Shown piece after piece: positions 1 through 5,382 of a DNA stretch of 7,435 bases. A program made the translations under genes and the position numbers. The stretch comes from an uncultured Eubacteriales bacterium. Its GTDB lineage: Bacteria > Bacillota_A > Clostridia > Saccharofermentanales > Saccharofermentanaceae. Position 1 is the stretch's first letter; the number at the start of each line of letters is the position of its first letter. The notes under the pieces were generated by a model. That model ran no database searches and was not told where the DNA came from. It saw nothing but the letters and a program-made list of their open reading frames with translations. The stretch is from assembly GCA_900313405.1 (NCBI GenBank), contig OMQY01000084.1:1-7435 (forward strand), in the 5' to 3' direction.

Positions 1-98
1 CCTTCGGCCCCGAGGGCGGACTTGCCGTTACCATCGTTGTAGTCACTGCTATATCAGTGGTATTATTGGTTACACGTAATAAGGGGAGGAAAGCATAA
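1..98 (+). CDS. C-terminal fragment of an integral membrane protein (possibly CPBP-type)
   Basis: The frame read from base 3 is open to a TAA at 96-98 and gives 31 residues, beginning FGPEGGLAVT and ending RNKGRKA. About 20 hydrophobic residues (LAVTIVVVTAISVVLLV region) are followed by a basic tail, so this is a last transmembrane helix with a cytoplasmic, positively charged end. The 'GPEGG' turn before the last helix resembles the C-termini of some CPBP (CAAX-type) intramembrane protease family members, but that is recollection of a pattern and the catalytic region lies outside the window. The stop codon abuts the next ATG with no gap, so this gene is very probably co-transcribed and translationally coupled with the downstream TPM-like gene. 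The family assignment is weak; the call of a real gene end is fairly good. Confidence 0.6.
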   Translation, partial: FGPEGGLAVTIVVVTAISVVLLVTRNKGRKA

Positions 99-1463
99 AT
101 GCCACATTCGGTCGGAGGAGGATCTCATCACGGAGGATCCCATTCACACCACAGCGGATCGAGCCATCACAGCTCCTCCGGTTCGCGCAGTTCATCAAGC
201 CATAAGAGTTCATCTTATTCGAGCAAGTCTTCCTACAGCGGCAGGAGCAGTCGTTATGAACGTCGCAGCTCCTTTGCTGACGGGCTGACACGCGAAGCTA
301 TCCGCGATCAGATAACAGGCGGCACCTCCGGCCCCGGCGCTATCCCGAATACAGCTGCCGGCTGCCTCAAAGGTTGCCTCATCATATTCATGCTCCCGTT
401 TATCCTTCCCGTATTCATCGGACTCGCATTGATATTCGGCAACGTCGATAACGAGAAGATCTCAACAGACAAATACGATGCCGGCACGTACATAGAGGAC
501 AACGCCAACATCCTCGGTGACACCTCAGAACTCGAGCTCGCCATGGATGACCTCCTCGACAGATCCGGCGTATCGGCAGCCGTCGTCACGATAGACAACC
601 GTGTCTGGCAGGACGGAAGATCATACACGAACGATCCTGATCTCTACCTCGACGGACCCTACTATGACATCGAGCAGTATGCACTCGATCTTTACAACGA
701 CATGTTCGACGACGAGTACCACATCCTGGTCGTTTACTCGACAAATACGGAGATAATAGACTCCGGGGACTGGGATTATGAGATCATAGCCGGCGACAAG
801 ATCGACAGTTCGATCCCCGACTCCAAGATCGAGGATTTCGACGTTGACCTCTATGCCAGACTGCTCGACATAAATCAGGGACCTGATGTCGATCTTACCG
901 ATTCCTTCAATGAATTCACCGACAATCTGAATTATGTCAAATTCCCTGTCGCGCTTAAGCTACTGATGGCGGCGATCTGTTTCTTCATCGCGTTCATAGC
1001 TGTCTTTGTCGTCATAAAGATCATCAAGTCCATCAACCGTCGCAGAGACGAGGCTGCCGCGGGTACGGCCTTCCCCATATCGACCCCCTACGGCGTGTCA
1101 CCCTATGACACGGGCACCTCGGCCCCATCTTCGCCTTATGGCGTAAACGAGATCCCGGATCCTCCTGCCTCAAGTTACGGTTCGTCTGACAGCGGCTCCA
1201 CGCCCGTAACCCCGTCCATGCCTTCCACGCCCTATAGGGCAAACAGTTCCACGTCGCCGTATGGCTCGGCCGGTTCATCACCCGCGCCTACGCCTCCCTA
1301 TATTGTCGGAGGCACCTCCAAGCCCTCAGAACCTTACAAAGCGGACACGTCGTTTACGCCTTCCGCTCACTCTTACGATAAGTCGCTCTATGAAGAGGAA
1401 GACGACAAGGTCGACGGACTGTTCTCAGGACTGTTCAAAAAGCGCGATGACGACTACGAATGA
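99..1463 (+). CDS. TPM-like two-span membrane protein with His/Ser-rich N-terminus and Pro-Tyr-rich tail
   Basis: This is a 454-residue protein. Residues 1-60 are low-complexity Ser/His/Gly with several HH pairs. A first transmembrane helix spans about 92-114. Residues 120-280 form an acidic soluble domain, and a second helix spans about 283-309, followed by basic residues (INRRR). The 120-280 region (YIEDNANILGD, then a predicted helix, then SGVSAAVVTI, later DEYHILVVYS) follows the alpha/beta pattern of the TPM (TPM_phosphatase) domain, normally extracytoplasmic. Residues 320-425 are Ser/Thr/Pro-rich with eight short Pro-Tyr or Ser-Tyr motifs (such as TPYGV and SPYGV), and the C-terminus is charged (EEEDD ... 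KKRDDDYE). The inferred topology puts both low-complexity ends in the cytoplasm and the TPM-like domain outside. The function is unknown. A Shine-Dalgarno AGGGGAGG at 82-89 lies 9 nt before the ATG and supports this start. Confidence 0.85.
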   Translation: MPHSVGGGSHHGGSHSHHSGSSHHSSSGSRSSSSHKSSSYSSKSSYSGRSSRYERRSSFADGLTREAIRDQITGGTSGPGAIPNTAAGCLKGCLIIFMLPFILPVFIGLALIFGNVDNEKISTDKYDAGTYIEDNANILGDTSELELAMDDLLDRSGVSAAVVTIDNRVWQDGRSYTNDPDLYLDGPYYDIEQYALDLYNDMFDDEYHILVVYSTNTEIIDSGDWDYEIIAGDKIDSSIPDSKIEDFDVDLYARLLDINQGPDVDLTDSFNEFTDNLNYVKFPVALKLLMAAICFFIAFIAVFVVIKIIKSINRRRDEAAAGTAFPISTPYGVSPYDTGTSAPSSPYGVNEIPDPPASSYGSSDSGSTPVTPSMPSTPYRANSSTSPYGSAGSSPAPTPPYIVGGTSKPSEPYKADTSFTPSAHSYDKSLYEEEDDKVDGLFSGLFKKRDDDYE

Positions 1464-1467
1464 TCAC

Positions 1468-1502
1468 AAAACCTCAGGCACAATGCCTGAGGTTTTATTT
1501 TA
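1468..1502 (+). terminator. Rho-independent terminator of the TPM-like gene
   Basis: A perfect 13-bp stem (1468-1480 with 1484-1496, core CCTCAGGCA/TGCCTGAGG) closes a three-base CAA loop and runs into TTTTATTTT. It begins 5 nt after the stop codon. On the other strand the stem is followed only by TTTTGTG, so it might also slow leftward transcripts from the convergent B12 operon. The end of its T-tract merges into the first, partial copy of the adjacent repeat array. Confidence 0.93.
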
Positions 1503-1753
1503 CCTCTTTCCTTACCCACGGTGGGTAACAGTTCGTGTAAATCTGCAGGTTTTTACCTGATTCCTTACCCACCGTGGGTAACAGTTCGTGTAAATTCGCG
1601 TATATTTACCTCTTCCCTTACCCACGGTGGGTAACTTTTCGTGTAAATCTGCAGGTTTTTACCTGATTCCTTACCCACCGTGGGTAACAGTTCGTGTAAA
1701 TTCGCGGCTTTTTACCCAATTCCTTCACCACCGTGGGTAACGATTTGTGTAAC
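1495..1753. repeat. Array of five 53-bp tandem repeats, each a nested dyad/hairpin
   Basis: Five units lie in register at an exact 53-bp spacing. Each holds the 17-bp dyad TTACCCACSGTGGGTAA, centred at 1520, 1573, 1626, 1679 and 1732. A second, outer dyad TTTAC/GTAAA sits symmetrically around each centre, 43 nt end to end (1499-1541, 1552-1594, 1605-1647, 1658-1700, 1711-1753), and 10-nt linkers separate these elements. The central base alternates G, C, G, C and is C again in the fifth copy. The fifth copy has a damaged left arm (TTCACCAC) and a four-pair outer arm. The linkers also alternate: TCTGCAGGTT, TTCGCGTATA, TCTGCAGGTT, TTCGCGGCTT. A partial copy, matching the 3' end of unit 2, precedes unit 1 and overlaps the terminator T-tract. 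The array fills nearly all of the 305-bp gap between the convergent genes. A period of 53 is not a multiple of three, so it is not coding. Function unknown. Confidence 0.95.
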
Positions 1754-1768
1754 CCCGCTCGAAAAACC

Positions 1769-2473
1769 TCACTCCGGCATCCACACCCTGCGCCCGTCCT
1801 CGGTTACGGCGGTCACGAACGGCGTGTCGTAGACGTCGGTCAACAGGTCGCGGTCGAGCGTGTCGACGTTGGCGACGATGCGGCCGGACTTCATCATTAT
1901 GAAGCGATCGGCCACGCCGGAAGCGGCATTCAGATCGTGAAGAACGATTATGACGGACCGGCCGCGCGATGCGAGATCGCGGATCATGTCGGTTATCATG
2001 CGCACATGCTTGACGTCGAGGCTGGAGGTCGGTTCGTCGAGAATGAACCAGCCGGTATCCTGAGCGAGCGCACGGGCGACCATGGCACGCTGTTTCTCGC
2101 CGCCGCTGAGCGTGTCGAAGATCTGCGACTCCATGCCGGTAAGATCCATGGTCCTGATGGCGTCACCGACAAGCTCACGATCTGTGGCGCTGATTCCTGA
2201 GAAGAACTTGCTCCTGTCATAGCGGCCGAGTGACACATAGTCCAGGAGCGGGAGAGCAATGCTGCCGTATGTCTCCTGAGCGACATAGGCTATCTCGCCG
2301 CCTTGGGAATACTGATGGATGATATTCTTGACGAGTGTCGACTTGCCGCAGCCGTTGGGCCCGAGAATGCAGTATATCTTTCCGGGCTCGAAGGTGACAC
2401 TCACATTGTCGAGCGCTTTCTTTGCGCCGAAGGCGACTGTCAGGTCCTTGATCCTGATCACAAGGTCACTCAT
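1769..2473 (-). CDS. btuD: Cobalamin ABC transporter ATP-binding protein
   Basis: This 234-residue protein is the cytoplasmic ATPase that would power B12 import through the adjacent permease. Visible motifs are Walker A GPNGCGKST at 38-46, Q-loop Gln66 (YVAQE), signature LSGGEKQR at 122-129, Walker B WFILDEP at 142-148 with D-loop SSLD, and switch His179 (LHD). All catalytic residues are present. K44 to Q66 is only 22 residues, whereas BtuD/FecE-type ATPases have about 40, so much of the antiparallel beta segment (normally 'SGEVLLDGKDI...') is missing. The start is the ATG at 2473, preceded by AGGGGAGG (2486-2493, 12 nt away). Its ATG overlaps the btuC stop as ATGA, implying translational coupling. 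An in-frame ATG at 2611 would add 46 residues lying inside btuC that look unlike an ABC N-terminus, so it was not used. B12 specificity is inferred from the operon's riboswitch; by sequence alone the protein could equally be a siderophore or heme ATPase. Confidence 0.9.
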   Translation of the reverse strand: MSDLVIRIKDLTVAFGAKKALDNVSVTFEPGKIYCILGPNGCGKSTLVKNIIHQYSQGGEIAYVAQETYGSIALPLLDYVSLGRYDRSKFFSGISATDRELVGDAIRTMDLTGMESQIFDTLSGGEKQRAMVARALAQDTGWFILDEPTSSLDVKHVRMITDMIRDLASRGRSVIIVLHDLNAASGVADRFIMMKSGRIVANVDTLDRDLLTDVYDTPFVTAVTEDGRRVWMPE

Positions 2474-3540
2474 GCTGCTTTGCCGCCTCCCCTCTTCACT
2501 ATCCGGTTCTTCATCAGGAGCCAGAGGAAATATGGTGCACCTATAAGGCTCGTCAAAGCTCCGATCGACATCTCGCCCGGTGATACGACAGTCTTCGCGA
2601 AGGCGTCGCATATCACGAGGAAAACGGCTCCGACCAGGAAGCTGAGGATAAGCTTGGAACGCATCTTGTGGGCACCGAAGAATTCAACGATGTGAGGGAT
2701 GATCAAACCTACAAATCCGATGATGCCGGTGGCTGATACACAACATGCAAGAAGGATTGAAGACAGGCAAAGGACTATTCCCATCGTTGTCGAACTCTTG
2801 ACTCCCAACGTCAGTGCCGTCTCCCGTCCGAGCTTGAGGACATCGATCCGTGGTGCCAGCATGAATAGCAGAGACACACAGACGATGTCGGCTATCAGCA
2901 TTATCGTTACTTCAGATGCGGACGAGTTCGAGAGGGATCCGAGCATCCACATGTAGATCCGCTCCATGTTTTCGCGATGGAAGGTCATGAGAACAGTTAT
3001 CAGTGCACTCATGATCGAAGATATGGCTATGCCCGCCAGGAGTGTGGAATTCATGTCGTATTCACCGCTCTGCTGGGCGATCACGAAGACCATGAACCAG
3101 GTGAATGCCGCGCCTATCATGGCGCCTATGTATGTTCCGGTAAATGTTCCTCCGATGATGGCACCGTCGAGGCCGCAGATTATAGCTATTGCGGCTCCGA
3201 GAGCGCTTCCCGAAGATATTCCCAGGACGGAAGGATCAGCCATCGGATTACGGAAAATGCCCTGCATCACCGCTCCGACCGTCGCCAGTGCTCCTCCGAC
3301 CAACGCTCCCATCGCTACGCGCGGAAGTCTGATACGCTGAAGGATAACCACTGTCGTACGACTTAGCTCATCTTTCCTTCCTGTAAAGTATTTGATCACT
3401 TCGCCTATGCTGATATGTGCGCTTCCCAAGCAACAGGAAACTGCCATCGCACATAAAAGCACGATGGCAGCTACTGTCACCTTAAGAACTATCCTGTCAC
3501 TATATCTATCAGGCTGCGTCTGCGGCTTCTGCATCGACAT
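2470..3540 (-). CDS. btuC: Cobalamin ABC transporter permease, FecCD/BtuC family
   Basis: This 356-residue, very hydrophobic protein has about ten predicted transmembrane helices and the family's normal length. Hallmarks of the FecCD/BtuC family are RIRLPR at 69-74, the block FRNPMADPSVLGISSG at 96-111, GIIGFVGLIIPH at 272-283 just before the loop expected to contact the ATPase, and GEMSIGALTSLIGAPYF at 322-338. It would form the homodimeric membrane channel. The chosen ATG (3540) lies inside the end of btuF, giving a 32-nt overlap. An upstream AGGGA about 13 nt away is a modest ribosome site. A second in-frame ATG at 3534 is possible. The 3' end overlaps btuD by 4 nt. Family assignment is certain. 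The substrate, corrinoid rather than siderophore, rests on the cobalamin riboswitch upstream of the operon. Confidence 0.93.
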   Translation of the reverse strand: MSMQKPQTQPDRYSDRIVLKVTVAAIVLLCAMAVSCCLGSAHISIGEVIKYFTGRKDELSRTTVVILQRIRLPRVAMGALVGGALATVGAVMQGIFRNPMADPSVLGISSGSALGAAIAIICGLDGAIIGGTFTGTYIGAMIGAAFTWFMVFVIAQQSGEYDMNSTLLAGIAISSIMSALITVLMTFHRENMERIYMWMLGSLSNSSASEVTIMLIADIVCVSLLFMLAPRIDVLKLGRETALTLGVKSSTTMGIVLCLSSILLACCVSATGIIGFVGLIIPHIVEFFGAHKMRSKLILSFLVGAVFLVICDAFAKTVVSPGEMSIGALTSLIGAPYFLWLLMKNRIVKRGGGKAA

Positions 3541-4369
3541 AATCGTTTACAAGTCCCTGGATCAGCTCGATGGCATCGATATTACGAGGTCCCTGTCTGT
3601 CGAAAATATTCTCATCTACAGTAATGACCCTGCCCTCAGCTACTGCCGTAAGCGAAGCATAAGGCTCCAGGGAAGTGATATCCGTTGCCCATGAGGGGAT
3701 AAGGAGATAATCGGGATCTGCCTCGAGGATGGCCTCCTGAGAGATGCTCCAACCATCTGCTATAGCACCTGCATTAACGGCACCTGCCAAAGTGATGAGA
3801 TTATCGACAAACGTTCCTGCACCGGCAGTATAATCGCCGTATTCGCCGTATCCTACTACATAGTAGACACTTACGTCAGAGTCAGAAACAGAATTAACGA
3901 CTTCCGATACTCTGTCAGACAGACTCATAGACAGGGCCTCGCCCTCATCGCTCATGCCGATCTTGTCTGCGATGGTCTGGATATGTGCGATCATGTCTTC
4001 TACATTCGCACCGTCCTCTACTACTACGACATCAAGTCCGGCATCCTTCAGGGCATTCTGAGCATCTTCGGAAAGGAATACCGAAGCGAAAACAACATCC
4101 GGCTCGAGAGCGATGATCGCTTCTACGTCAGGATCCATCGTGTCGCCGACGACCGTCTTGTTGAAGACATCCTCCGGGTAGTTGTCGTAGGAAGTGACAC
4201 CGACTATCTTGTCTCCGCCGCCGATTGCATAAACGATCTCGGTTACTGTAGGAGATAAGCTTACGATCTTCTCTACGGAATCGGAATCCTTGTCGCTCTT
4301 TGAACATGCGCAGAAAGCGCAACCGATCATAGAGACGGCAAGAATTAGACTTGCAATTCTCTTCTTCAT
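3509..4369 (-). CDS. btuF: Cobalamin-binding lipoprotein of the ABC importer
   Basis: This 286-residue precursor has a lipoprotein signal: MKKRIASLILAVSMIGCAFCAC. The probable lipidated residue is Cys22 in FCAC, by analogy with the LCAC lipobox of many clostridial binding proteins; Cys17 (MIGC) is an alternative. A Ser/Asp/Lys-rich linker follows. The mature part is a type III periplasmic-binding (TroA/BtuF-like) domain. It opens with IVSLSPTVTEIVYAIGGGDK at about 35-54 and contains NYPEDV, DVEAIIALEPDVVF at 81-94, and the C-terminal lobe from about 165 (VYYVVGYGEYGDYTAGAGT) to the end. It would capture corrinoid outside the membrane and hand it to BtuC. The start at 4369 is set by GGAGGA at 4376-4381, 6 nt upstream. 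An ATG 57 nt further upstream falls inside the riboswitch and is rejected. As first gene after the riboswitch it is the direct target of its control. Confidence 0.93.
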   Translation of the reverse strand: MKKRIASLILAVSMIGCAFCACSKSDKDSDSVEKIVSLSPTVTEIVYAIGGGDKIVGVTSYDNYPEDVFNKTVVGDTMDPDVEAIIALEPDVVFASVFLSEDAQNALKDAGLDVVVVEDGANVEDMIAHIQTIADKIGMSDEGEALSMSLSDRVSEVVNSVSDSDVSVYYVVGYGEYGDYTAGAGTFVDNLITLAGAVNAGAIADGWSISQEAILEADPDYLLIPSWATDITSLEPYASLTAVAEGRVITVDENIFDRQGPRNIDAIELIQGLVNDYVDAEAADAA

Positions 4370-4375
4370 AATAAA

Positions 4376-4407
4376 TCCTCCGGTCCGACCGCCCACCGCA
4401 GCCGAAG
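4376..4407 (-). promoter_or_regulatory. Putative Shine-Dalgarno sequestering helix of btuF (riboswitch expression platform)
   Basis: In the minus-strand RNA between the riboswitch and btuF, CUUCGG (4402-4407) can pair over six positions, one of them G-U, with CCGGAG (4378-4383). The latter overlaps the btuF Shine-Dalgarno GGAGGA (4376-4381). No U-tract follows the stem. This favours blocking of ribosome binding over transcription termination. The fold is by eye and not energy-tested. Confidence 0.5.
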
Positions 4408-4423
4408 CACGATAAATAAGACT

Positions 4424-4583
4424 CATCGGCAGGTTTCCTGGCTTATGCCTTTAAGCGGGCCTCCCTTCTCAGATGCTGCAAAAGCACCCAATGGATATGA
4501 GACCGCATAAACAATAACAGTAGCGGGGGCTGTCCGGGATTTACACCCGGTTCCCTTTTACCTCCTTTTACGGAGCACCGACG
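4424..4583 (-). promoter_or_regulatory. Cobalamin (AdoCbl-type) riboswitch upstream of btuFCD
   Basis: The minus strand carries the conserved elements of the cobalamin riboswitch in order. The P1 5' strand CGUCGG (4578-4583) pairs with CCGAUG (4424-4429). GGUGC and a CUCC/GGAG P2 hairpin follow. Next comes the core (4517-4557) with AAGGGAA, a CCGGG/CCCGG P5 stem enclosing GUGUAAAU, and GCCCCCGCUACUGU. The long peripheral region (4459-4510) contains a UGC-UUUU-GCA hairpin and GAGAAGGGAGGC. A GGC-AUAA-GCC hairpin precedes the B12 box GCCAGGAAACCUGCC (4428-4442). The full peripheral domain suggests the class I, adenosylcobalamin-preferring type. Binding of cobalamin would lower expression of the uptake operon. 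Confidence 0.95.
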
Positions 4584-4592
4584 GTACTTTGC

Positions 4593-4621
4593 ATTATAAA
4601 ATATGCAGCACAAGTCATCAA
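4593..4621 (-). promoter_or_regulatory. Sigma-A-type promoter of the btuFCD operon
   Basis: On the minus strand, -35 TTGATG (4616-4621) and a consensus -10 TATAAT (4593-4598) are separated by exactly 17 bp. The expected transcription start, near 4586, falls just before P1 of the riboswitch. That fit supports both calls. Confidence 0.8.
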
Positions 4622-4622
4622 T

Positions 4623-4631
4623 TGTTATAAT
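4623..4631 (+). promoter_or_regulatory. Extended -10 promoter of the TetR unit
   Basis: TGTTATAAT is an extended -10 element (TGn plus consensus TATAAT at 4626-4631). No good -35 is seen at the right distance, where the sequence is ATGCAG-like, as is common for extended -10 promoters. It starts 1 bp beyond the -35 of the divergent btuFCD promoter. An 8-bp palindrome, ATGTACAT (4630-4637), overlaps the expected start region and could be an operator. Confidence 0.6.
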
Positions 4632-4663
4632 GTACATGAATAAATAATCAGAGAGGAAAATAG

Positions 4664-4690
4664 ATGAGCATCATGCCATCTGCTTTTTAG
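4664..4690 (+). CDS. Eight-codon leader ORF upstream of the TetR gene
   Basis: ATG at 4664 encodes MSIMPSAF and ends at TAG 4688-4690. It has the only good ribosome site in this stretch (AGAGAGG at 4650-4656, 7 nt before the ATG). The regulator's own ATG at 4694 comes 3 nt after the TAG, in the same frame, and has no usable Shine-Dalgarno at proper spacing. Possible readings are a leader peptide that lets ribosomes reinitiate at the regulator, an N-terminal part cut off by a nonsense mutation, or stop-codon readthrough. Reinitiation is the simplest. Confidence 0.5.
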   Translation: MSIMPSAF

Positions 4691-4693
4691 GTC

Positions 4694-5251
4694 ATGTCGT
4701 CATTCACCGAGACAGCTATCAAGAGCTCATTTCTTAAACTGCTGGACCAGAAGCCGTTATCGTCCATAACCGTCAAGGATATCGTCGAGGACTGCGGGAT
4801 CAACCGGAATTCTTTCTATTATCATTATCACGATATTCCTTCTCTTCTCGAGGAAATGATCACGGATGAGGCCACCAAGATAACATCGGAATACAGGACA
4901 TTTGACAGCATCGAGGACTGTCTGGCGGCGACCGTGGACTTCGCATTGGAGCACAGGAGGGCGGTCCTTCACATCTATAATTCCATAAGCCGCGACGTCT
5001 ATGAAGACTACCTGTGGAAGATCCTCATGCACCTGATAACCGAACATTTCGATATGCTCTGTAAAGATATAAAGGTCAAGGACGAAGACAGGGAGATAAT
5101 CGTATCGGCCACCGTCTGCCAGTGCTTCGGCATGATAATCAAGTGGATGAGAGAAGGCATGACCGACGATATCAGATCAAGATTCGCCCGCTTCTGGGAG
5201 CTCTACGGCGGCATCACCGAGTCAGCGATCAGAAAAAGCACCGAGCGCTGA
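4694..5251 (+). CDS. TetR/AcrR-family transcriptional regulator
   Basis: This 185-residue protein has a TetR N-terminal DNA-binding domain: helices from about residue 7, a helix-turn-helix at about 25-46 (ITVKDIVEDCGINRNSFYYH), and the typical Y-Y-H-Y-x-D-I end of the motif. The C-terminal ligand domain, about 60-180, ends with FGMIIKWMREGMTDD near 145-159. This resembles the TetR_C_7 (DhaS-type) C-terminal group. The ligand is unknown. The start matches the usual short N-terminus of the family (about 8 residues before helix 1), although the ribosome site serves the leader ORF just upstream. It is divergent from btuFCD and on the same strand as the DUF308 and ABC genes, so it most likely regulates itself and the exporter genes downstream. 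Control of B12 uptake is less likely because that operon has its own riboswitch. Confidence 0.9.
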   Translation: MSSFTETAIKSSFLKLLDQKPLSSITVKDIVEDCGINRNSFYYHYHDIPSLLEEMITDEATKITSEYRTFDSIEDCLAATVDFALEHRRAVLHIYNSISRDVYEDYLWKILMHLITEHFDMLCKDIKVKDEDREIIVSATVCQCFGMIIKWMREGMTDDIRSRFARFWELYGGITESAIRKSTER

Positions 5252-5353
5252 ACTGCGGACCTCACGATCCTGCCGCTGACCGGCCGCCTCTGCCCACTCA
5301 GATCAACAACACACCATAGTCTTTTAGGCATTTCACCCCCTTTTGCCCAAATC

Positions 5354-5382
5354 TTGGACACGGGCCCGTTTTTGCATATTCA
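5354..5382 (+). promoter_or_regulatory. Possible promoter/operator before the DUF308-ABC genes
   Basis: In the 187-bp gap after the TetR gene, TTGGAC (5354-5359) is directly followed by the perfect 10-bp palindrome ACGGGCCCGT (5360-5369) and a T-run. A weak -10-like TATTCA lies at 5377-5382, 17 bp beyond TTGGAC. The palindrome would sit in the promoter spacer, a usual place for a TetR-type operator. As RNA it makes only a three-pair stem with a four-base loop, so it is a poor terminator. An alternative extended -10, TGTTATCCT, lies at 5399-5407. All of this is tentative. Confidence 0.3.

Noticed and set aside
1261..1560. Plus-strand ORF of 99 codons running from the TPM-like gene into the repeats
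   Set aside because: It lies in another frame over the Pro/Ser-rich tail, crosses the terminator, and has no ribosome site. The 53-bp repeats shift frame each unit.
1508..1753. CRISPR array
   Set aside because: The period is regular, but the stretches between conserved blocks are only 10-18 nt and are themselves repeated in alternation, so there are no unique spacers. No cas gene is nearby.
1733..2200. Plus-strand 155-codon ORF opposite btuD
   Set aside because: It is antisense to an intact ABC ATPase with all its motifs, and its product has no recognisable domain.
2474..2611. 46-residue N-terminal extension of BtuD from the ATG at 2611
   Set aside because: It overlaps 142 nt of btuC, has no ABC-like sequence, and a well-placed ATG with Shine-Dalgarno and ATGA overlap exists at 2473.
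4370..4426. Upstream start of BtuF at 4426
   Set aside because: It lies inside P1 and the 3' end of the cobalamin riboswitch and would bury the lipoprotein signal behind 19 residues.
4443..4637. Minus-strand 64-codon ORF
   Set aside because: It coincides with the riboswitch and its promoter; the conserved RNA elements explain the sequence.
5360..5374. Intrinsic terminator of the TetR gene at ACGGGCCCGT plus T-run
   Set aside because: As RNA the palindrome leaves only a three-pair stem around a four-base loop, too weak for a convincing terminator, so it is kept only as a possible operator.
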